Source: Mycobacterium kansasii ATCC 12478 (GTDB taxonomy: Bacteria; Actinomycetota; Actinomycetes; Mycobacteriales; Mycobacteriaceae). From it: DNA of 64,000 bases. The DNA is taken from positions 2,170,001-2,234,000 of the forward strand of contig NC_022663.1 of the NCBI RefSeq assembly GCF_000157895.3, read 5' to 3'. The translations under genes and the position numbers were made by a program. Numbering within the stretch: position 1 is the stretch's first letter; each line of letters begins with the position of its first letter. Below the pieces are notes generated by a model. That model had not been told where the DNA came from, did no database searches, and saw only the letters and a program-made list of their open reading frames with translations. Of this stretch, positions 58,920-64,000 are shown piece by piece.

Positions 58920-60209
58920 CCGAGGAATACCGGCGAGCTTCGCGGCGTACTTCTCCTCGGCAGCCTGCCGCAGCCGCAGTAGGTGCTCAGACGGGAACAT
59001 GTCCGGAGCCGGCTTACGGCCCTTGAGTAGCAACCTTGCCAAGGTGGTCTTGTGCACCTCGGTAGGCCCGTCGGCCAGCCCGAGCACAAACGACTCGACG
59101 AGATGCTGCACGAACGGCATCTCATGGGTGGTGCCCAGGGAACCGTGCAACTGCAATGCCCGTGCCGACACGTCGTGCAGGACCTGTTGCATCATCGCCT
59201 TCACCGCCGAGATGTCGGCGCGGACCGCCTGATAGTCGTTGTGCCGGTCGATCTTCCAGGCGGTCTGCAACGTCAGCAGGCGAAACGCCTCGATCTGCAT
59301 CCAGGAGTCGGCGATCATCTCCTGCACCAGTTGCTTGTCGCCGAGCAACTCCCCTTGGGTGCGCCGGGAAACGGCGCGCTCGCACAGCATGTCGAAGATG
59401 CGGCGCACCAACCCGACGGTGCGCATGGCGTGGTGGATGCGGCCACCGCCGAGCCGGGTCTGGGCGACCACGAAAGCGCCGCCCCGCGGGCCGAGCATAT
59501 GGTCGGCCGGCACGCGCACGTTCTCGTACCGCACATAGCACTCGCGACCACCGCCGATCGGCTGATAGCCCAGTCCCACCTCCCGCAGGATGGTGATCCC
59601 CGGCGTCTCGGCAGGAACCACGAACATCGAATGACGTTGGTACGGAGGGGCTTGCGGGTCGGTCACTGCCATCACGATTAGGAAGGACGCCAGCTGCGCG
59701 AACGAGGAGAACCATTTCTCGCCGTTGATGACCCACTGGTCGCCATCCTGCACCGCTTCGGTGGTGAACACCTTCGGATCGGCGCCGCCCTGCGGCTCGG
59801 TCATCGAAAAGCACGACACGATTCGGTTGTCGAGCAGCGGTTCGAGGTATCGCTTCTTCAATTCAAGAGTGCCGTGGTGAGCCAGGATTTCGCTGTTTCC
59901 GGAATCTGGTGCCTGCGAACCGAACACGATCGGCGCACATTCCGATCTGCCCAGGATCTCGTTGAGTAGCGCCAATTTCAACTGTCCATATCCCGGTCCA
60001 CCCAGATGCGGACCGAGATGGGTGGCCCAGAGGCCACGCTCCTTCACGATCTGCTGCAGCGGTGGAATCAGCGCCCGGCGCACCGGGTCGTTGAGGTCGT
60101 GGGATTCCTTGACCAGCAAGTCGACCGGCTCACACTCGGACCGCACGAAGTCGTCGACCCACTCCAGCTGTGCCGCCCACTCCGGGTCGGTGGAAAAGTC
60201 CCACGCCAC
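58914..60209 (-). CDS. Acyl-CoA dehydrogenase (ACAD10/11-like)
   Basis: A 431-residue acyl-CoA dehydrogenase. CFSMTEPQGGADPKVF and GEKWFSSFAQLASFLIVMAV line the FAD/substrate site; LHGSLGTTHEMPFVQ and ADGPTEVHKTTLARLLL close the fold, with an extended C terminus (SEHLLRLRQAAEEKYAAKL). The TEPQ and ADGPTEVH motifs are typical of the ACAD10/ACAD11 branch. The partner kinase-fold gene lies tail to tail. The start is the GTG at 60209. Confidence 0.88.
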   Translation of the reverse strand: MAWDFSTDPEWAAQLEWVDDFVRSECEPVDLLVKESHDLNDPVRRALIPPLQQIVKERGLWATHLGPHLGGPGYGQLKLALLNEILGRSECAPIVFGSQAPDSGNSEILAHHGTLELKKRYLEPLLDNRIVSCFSMTEPQGGADPKVFTTEAVQDGDQWVINGEKWFSSFAQLASFLIVMAVTDPQAPPYQRHSMFVVPAETPGITILREVGLGYQPIGGGRECYVRYENVRVPADHMLGPRGGAFVVAQTRLGGGRIHHAMRTVGLVRRIFDMLCERAVSRRTQGELLGDKQLVQEMIADSWMQIEAFRLLTLQTAWKIDRHNDYQAVRADISAVKAMMQQVLHDVSARALQLHGSLGTTHEMPFVQHLVESFVLGLADGPTEVHKTTLARLLLKGRKPAPDMFPSEHLLRLRQAAEEKYAAKLAGIPRT

Positions 60210-60357
60210 GCGCCAATCCCTTCGCTCTGGTGGTCAGCTCACTGACGTACTTGGGCTCGAGCCTGCGGTGGCGGCATCGATACTGCGCACAGATCATGCC
60301 AGCGCCACGAGATCGCGCGCTGAGCGCAGTTTCGACCGCCTGCCGTCGAAGGCCGGC

Positions 60358-61134
60358 TCATGTCGACCATTTCCCACGAAGGGCCGCGGCCTCCTCGGTG
60401 GCGTGACTGATCACTTGATTGCGATTCTCCAGCTCCAGGGCCGCAGCCAACCCGGTAGCGTCCGTATTCACCTGCAGCGCACGCTTTGTCAGTGCGACGG
60501 CCAACGGCGCGAGTTCGGCGATTCGGCCCGCCAGTTCGAGTGCCCGGTCCAACAGCCCTTCCGGTGCCACGAGTTGACTCACCAACCCTCGTCGGTCGGC
60601 CTCGGCGGCGGACACGGTACGGCCGGTCAGCATCCAGTCCGCGGCCACACTGGTGCCGACGATGCGGGGCAGGTGATAGCTCATCCCCATCTCGGCCCCC
60701 GACAACCCCAAAAGGATTGCCGCATTGCCGAATGTCGCAGCCGCCGAACAGATCCGGATATCCGCAGCCAGGCACAACGCCAGTCCCGCACCGACACAGG
60801 GTCCGTTGACGGCCGCGATAACCGGCTGCGGCAGGTCGCGGATGGCCCGCGGTATGGACGCCATTGCCTCCTGAAAGCGCATTCGGTCGATGGCCGGGTC
60901 GCCGGCATCCGGCGCGCCGGCCCCGAAGTCGCGCACGTCGATGCCGGAGCAGAAGCCGCGGCCCGCGCCGGTGAGCACCACGGCCTTGACCGACGCGTCG
61001 GCGGCAAGGGAAGCGAACGTCCGGGTGAACTCCGCCAACATCGCGTCATTGATCGCGTTCAACCGCTCGGGCCGGTTGAGGCGGATCACCACGACACCGG
61101 AGCGAGGCGTCTCCTTGACCAACGTCTCCGTCAC
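60358..61134 (-). CDS. Enoyl-CoA hydratase/isomerase family protein
   Basis: Crotonase-fold protein of 258 residues. Oxyanion hole segments are GFCSGIDVRDFG and NGPCVGAGLALCLAADIRI. The later position LGLSGAEMGMSYHLPRIVG carries one glutamate of the usual pair. The GTG start is at 61134. It is divergent from the DUF35-thiolase gene, with an operator-like site between them, and probably acts in the same degradation pathway. Confidence 0.86.
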   Translation of the reverse strand: MTETLVKETPRSGVVVIRLNRPERLNAINDAMLAEFTRTFASLAADASVKAVVLTGAGRGFCSGIDVRDFGAGAPDAGDPAIDRMRFQEAMASIPRAIRDLPQPVIAAVNGPCVGAGLALCLAADIRICSAAATFGNAAILLGLSGAEMGMSYHLPRIVGTSVAADWMLTGRTVSAAEADRRGLVSQLVAPEGLLDRALELAGRIAELAPLAVALTKRALQVNTDATGLAAALELENRNQVISHATEEAAALRGKWST

Positions 61135-61183
61135 ATCAGACCCGCTCGATGGTGTCGACCCCCGGAAGGGGCTGTGCCAAGAT

Positions 61184-61198
61184 GATAACGTAATTCTC
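61184..61198. promoter_or_regulatory. Operator-like site GATAAC-GTA-ATTCTC
   Basis: A perfect ATTCTC half and a 4/6 left half with 3-bp spacing, between the divergent hydratase (61134) and DUF35-thiolase (61242) genes. Confidence 0.5.
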
Positions 61199-61241
61199 GT
61201 ATTCGCATAACGCGGCTACCAGATTCACCGCGGAGGTGAAG

Positions 61242-62906
61242 TTGTCAGCAGCACCGGGACGTCCGCTGCCCCAGATCACCGCCGAGAACGAATTCTTTTG
61301 GACCTCAGGCGCGGACGGCCAACTCCGGTTCCAGCACTGTTCGGCCTGCGAAGCGCTGATCCATCCGCCCGCGCCGGTGTGTCGCTATTGCCGATCCCGT
61401 GAAACGGACGTGCGTGCCGTGTCGGGCCGGGCGACGCTGGCCGGGTTCACCGTCAACCACCGGTTCAGCCTGCCCGGTCTGCCGGCGCCGTATGTGGTGG
61501 CGCAGGTGTCGATCGCCGAAGACCCCCGGGTGCGGCTCACCACCAATATCGTGGAGTGCGAGCCGGATCGGCTGCAGCTCGGTCAACCCGTCGACGTGGT
61601 CTTCGAGCAGATCGAGGACGTCTGGCTACCGTTGTTTCGGCCGGCCACTGCCGAGGCGTCGGCTGCACTGCCGGGCGACGACATCGAGCCACACCGTTTC
61701 GGCGAGTACGTCCGTCCCATGCTGACGACGACGAAGTTCGAGGACAAGGTCGCCCTCACCGGCATCGGCATGTCGGCCATCGGGCGCCGGCTGATGGTGG
61801 CGCCGCTGTCACTGACGGTCGACGCCTGCGAGGCCGCCATCGCCGACGCCGGGCTGAGTTTCGCCGACATCGACGGACTGTCGACCTACCCTGGCGGCGG
61901 CAATCTCGGCGGGTTCGGCGAAGGCGGGGTGACCGCCCTGGAGGCGGCGCTGGGCATCCGGCCCACCTGGCACAACGGCGGCATCGAAACCTTCGGCCCG
62001 GGCGGATCGGTGATCGCGGCGATGCTCGCGGTGGCCGGTGGTCTGGCTCGCCACGTGCTGTGCTTCCGGACCCTGTGGGAAGCCACCTTCAACGAGCTGA
62101 TGAAACAGGGCAGGGTCGCCCCGCCATTCGGATCGGGGGGCCGCACCACCAGCTGGCAGATCCCGTTCGGCGCCACCTCGGCCGCGCACACCCTGGCGAT
62201 CAACGCGCAACGGCACTGTCACCGTTACGGCACCACCAAAGAAACGCTGGGCTGGATCGCGCTGAACCAGCGGGCTAACGCCGAACTCAACCCCACCGCG
62301 ATCTATCGGTCACCGATGACCATGGCCGACTATCTGAACGCGCGGCCCATCACTACACCCTTCGGTCTCTACGACTGCGACGTCCCGTGCGACGGCGCGA
62401 TAGCCGTCGTCGTCTCCGCGGTCGACGCCGCCCGCGACCTGGCCAAGCCCCCGGTGCTGGTGGAAGCCGTCGGGACGCAGATCATCGAGCGAATCGATTG
62501 GGACCAAAGCACTCTCACGCACGAACCGCAGGTGCTGGGCCAGGCCGCGCACCTGTGGACCCGCACCTCGCTGCGGCCTGCCGACGTCGACGTCGCCGAA
62601 CTCTACGACGGGTTCACCATGAATTGCCTGTCCTGGATCGAGGCCCTGGGATTCTGCGGAATCGGTGAAGCCAAAGAATTCCTGGACGGCGGCAAGAACA
62701 TCGCCCGCGACGGCGTGCTGCCGTTGAACACTCACGGCGGCCAGCTCTCGCACGGCCGCACCCACGGAATGGGTCTGCTGCACGAGGCCGTCAGCCAGCT
62801 ACGCGGCGAAGCCGGCGCACGCCAGGTCGCCGGCGCCCGCGTCGGCGTGGTGAGCAGCGGCGGCCTGACGCCCAGCGGTGTGCTCCTGTTGCGGGCTGAC
62901 GCATGA
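61242..62906 (+). CDS. DUF35 zinc-ribbon/OB-fold and thiolase fusion protein (Ltp2-like)
   Basis: A 554-residue fusion. Residues 1-140 are DUF35: four zinc-ribbon cysteines C33, C36, C47, C50 (HCSACEALIHPPAPVCRYC) and an OB fold. From about residue 160 a thiolase-fold domain follows (VALTGIGMSAIGRR, THGGQLSHGRTHGMGLLHEA), of the lipid-transfer/SCP-x type. In steroid degradation the thiolase-like aldolase Ltp2 needs the DUF35 part of ChsH2; here both are one chain, pointing to retro-aldol C-C cleavage of a CoA ester. The TTG at 61242 follows GGAGGTGA; the GTG at 61236 lies within that site. Confidence 0.85.
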   Translation: MSAAPGRPLPQITAENEFFWTSGADGQLRFQHCSACEALIHPPAPVCRYCRSRETDVRAVSGRATLAGFTVNHRFSLPGLPAPYVVAQVSIAEDPRVRLTTNIVECEPDRLQLGQPVDVVFEQIEDVWLPLFRPATAEASAALPGDDIEPHRFGEYVRPMLTTTKFEDKVALTGIGMSAIGRRLMVAPLSLTVDACEAAIADAGLSFADIDGLSTYPGGGNLGGFGEGGVTALEAALGIRPTWHNGGIETFGPGGSVIAAMLAVAGGLARHVLCFRTLWEATFNELMKQGRVAPPFGSGGRTTSWQIPFGATSAAHTLAINAQRHCHRYGTTKETLGWIALNQRANAELNPTAIYRSPMTMADYLNARPITTPFGLYDCDVPCDGAIAVVVSAVDAARDLAKPPVLVEAVGTQIIERIDWDQSTLTHEPQVLGQAAHLWTRTSLRPADVDVAELYDGFTMNCLSWIEALGFCGIGEAKEFLDGGKNIARDGVLPLNTHGGQLSHGRTHGMGLLHEAVSQLRGEAGARQVAGARVGVVSSGGLTPSGVLLLRADA

Positions 62907-63793
62907 ACCGGGCAACCGTGCGTCCCCGGGTGGTCATGGTCGACGGCGTGCCGATGTCCGGACTGGTCGCCGAGGCCCAAGATCCCCGGGCGGTCATCGT
63001 GGCCCTGCATGGCGGCGGCACCACGTCGACCTATTTCGACTGTCCCGGCCACCCGCAGCTGTCATTGCTACGGCTCGGCGCGACGCTGGGTTTCACCGTG
63101 GTCGCACTCGACCGCCCCGGCCACGGCAGCTCGGCGCCGTATCCCGAAGCCGTGCACAGTCCGCAGCAGCGGGTTGAGCTTGCCTTCGGAGCCGTGGAGC
63201 GCATCCTGGGACCGCGCCCGCGCGGCGCGGGCCTGTTCCTGATGGGCCATTCCGGTGGCTGCGAGTTGGTGCTGCGGATGGCCGCCAGCCCGCTCGCCGC
63301 CGGGCTGCTCGGCCTCGAACTGGGCGGCACCGGACGGCGCTACCACCCGGCCGCCAAGGAAGTCATGCGAGCGGCCGCCCAACAGGACCGCCCACCCGGG
63401 GTGCGCGAGCTGTTGTGGGAGCCGATGCGGTTGTATCCGGCCGACATCATCAGCGCAATCACCAACTCGTCCGTCGCCCCCCGTTACGAACGGAGCGTGG
63501 CATTGAACTGGTCGCACCGGGATTTCCCCGAGCTGGCACCTGCGGTGCGGGTCCCGGTGCGGTTCACCCTCGGCCGCCACGACAACGTCTTTCGATCAGA
63601 CCCGCAGGCCTTGGCCGAAATTGCCGACATGTTCTCGGCGGCAGCATGTTTCGTCAGCGACCTGCAGGACGAGGCCGGGCACAATCTCAGTCTCGGTCAC
63701 AGCGCCGCCGACTATCACCGCAAGGTCTTTGCGTTTGTGCAGGAGTGCGTGGAACTACCCCCGGCGACAGCCGACGATCAGGAGGCCGGTTGA
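62903..63793 (+). CDS. Alpha/beta hydrolase
   Basis: A 296-residue alpha/beta hydrolase. Oxyanion region VALHGGGTTSTYFD, nucleophile elbow MGHSGGCEL (G-x-S-x-G), acid expected in FTLGRHDNVFRSD and the histidine in DEAGHNLSLGH. It could be a thioesterase or ester hydrolase. The ATG overlaps the fusion gene stop (ATGA), so it belongs to the same unit. Confidence 0.85.
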   Translation: MNRATVRPRVVMVDGVPMSGLVAEAQDPRAVIVALHGGGTTSTYFDCPGHPQLSLLRLGATLGFTVVALDRPGHGSSAPYPEAVHSPQQRVELAFGAVERILGPRPRGAGLFLMGHSGGCELVLRMAASPLAAGLLGLELGGTGRRYHPAAKEVMRAAAQQDRPPGVRELLWEPMRLYPADIISAITNSSVAPRYERSVALNWSHRDFPELAPAVRVPVRFTLGRHDNVFRSDPQALAEIADMFSAAACFVSDLQDEAGHNLSLGHSAADYHRKVFAFVQECVELPPATADDQEAG

Positions 63794-63890
63794 TGTTTCC
63801 CACCCGCCCGCAAGCCGCTACCGTTACCGTTACAGTCGAACGCTCAGTCGTAACGATCCCGCCCGCCACCCGGTGCTCAAGGAGTGTGCC

Positions 63891-64000
63891 ATGACCACCT
63901 CGAAGATTGTCTTCGACCCGTTCTCCGAAGAATTCTTCAACGGCCCCTGGGACACCTACCGGCGGATGCAGGAAGAAGCGCCGGTCTACTACAGCGAGGA
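63891..64000 (+). CDS. Cytochrome P450 N terminus (cut by window end)
   Basis: The ATG at 63891, after AAGGAG at 63879-63884, opens MTTSKIVFDPFSEEFFNGPW and continues DTYRRMQEEAPVYYSEE. This D-P-F-x-x-x-x-F plus (D/W)-T-Y-R-R-M-Q-E-E-A-P-V pattern is the standard beginning of actinobacterial P450s. Only 36 codons are visible, so heme and I-helix motifs cannot be checked. Confidence 0.8.
   Translation, partial: MTTSKIVFDPFSEEFFNGPWDTYRRMQEEAPVYYSE

Overview
This is high-GC actinobacterial DNA from a slow-growing Mycobacterium. The evidence is a complete mce operon with yrbE pair, two PE_PGRS genes, a PPE remnant, an LpqH-type lipoprotein, a Tat-exported phospholipase C close to M. tuberculosis PlcA-D, and a left flank in the same order as M. 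tuberculosis Rv0860-Rv0852 (fadB, fadA, dapC, two START-like genes, far, a third START-like gene, pdc). Product calls rest on motifs and remembered family sequences; no search was run.

Layout. 1-9.8 kb: conserved core (fadAB beta-oxidation complex, dapC, three SRPBCC genes around the racemase far, a pyruvate/indolepyruvate decarboxylase, a Bfd-type ferredoxin and a duplicated-fold hypothetical). 9.8-18.2 kb: an orphan pair of Mce-associated membrane proteins, an amidohydrolase-FadD pair, a 19-kDa-type lipoprotein, an enoyl-CoA hydratase with a small secreted protein, a TetR regulator and a P450. 18.3-26.4 kb: a PE_PGRS protein carrying a cellulose-binding module and a GH18 chitinase domain; a TetR-controlled operon encoding cytochrome oxidase subunits III and IV plus two paralogous membrane proteins but no catalytic subunit; a PPE remnant; and a frameshifted PE_PGRS gene. 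26.5-38.1 kb: a second Mce-associated pair, a secreted protein, and the operon yrbEA-yrbEB-mceABCDEF on the minus strand. 38.4-64 kb: a long catabolic region with CoA transferase, aldehyde dehydrogenase, SDRs, two ferredoxins, P450s, a split acyl-CoA dehydrogenase pair, a BaiE/SnoaL-like protein, NAD-dependent epimerases, phospholipase C, two amidohydrolases, a Rieske protein, alpha/beta hydrolases, a NuoF-like flavoprotein, a kinase-like protein facing an acyl-CoA dehydrogenase, and a DUF35-thiolase fusion.

How the parts may work together. A 15-bp palindrome, GAGAAT-N3-ATTCTC, is perfect in front of two operons (14.3 and 46.1 kb) and recognisable with mismatches in front of at least five more transcription units between 14.9 and 61.2 kb. 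I read this as one TetR-type regulon for uptake and degradation of a bulky hydrophobic substrate, perhaps steroid- or terpenoid-like: P450s with ferredoxins for hydroxylation, FadD and CoA transferase for activation, FadE pairs and hydratases for beta-oxidation, the DUF35-thiolase for retro-aldol cleavage, and the Mce transporter possibly for import. The substrate and the regulon are inferences; the palindromes and gene order are read directly from the sequence.
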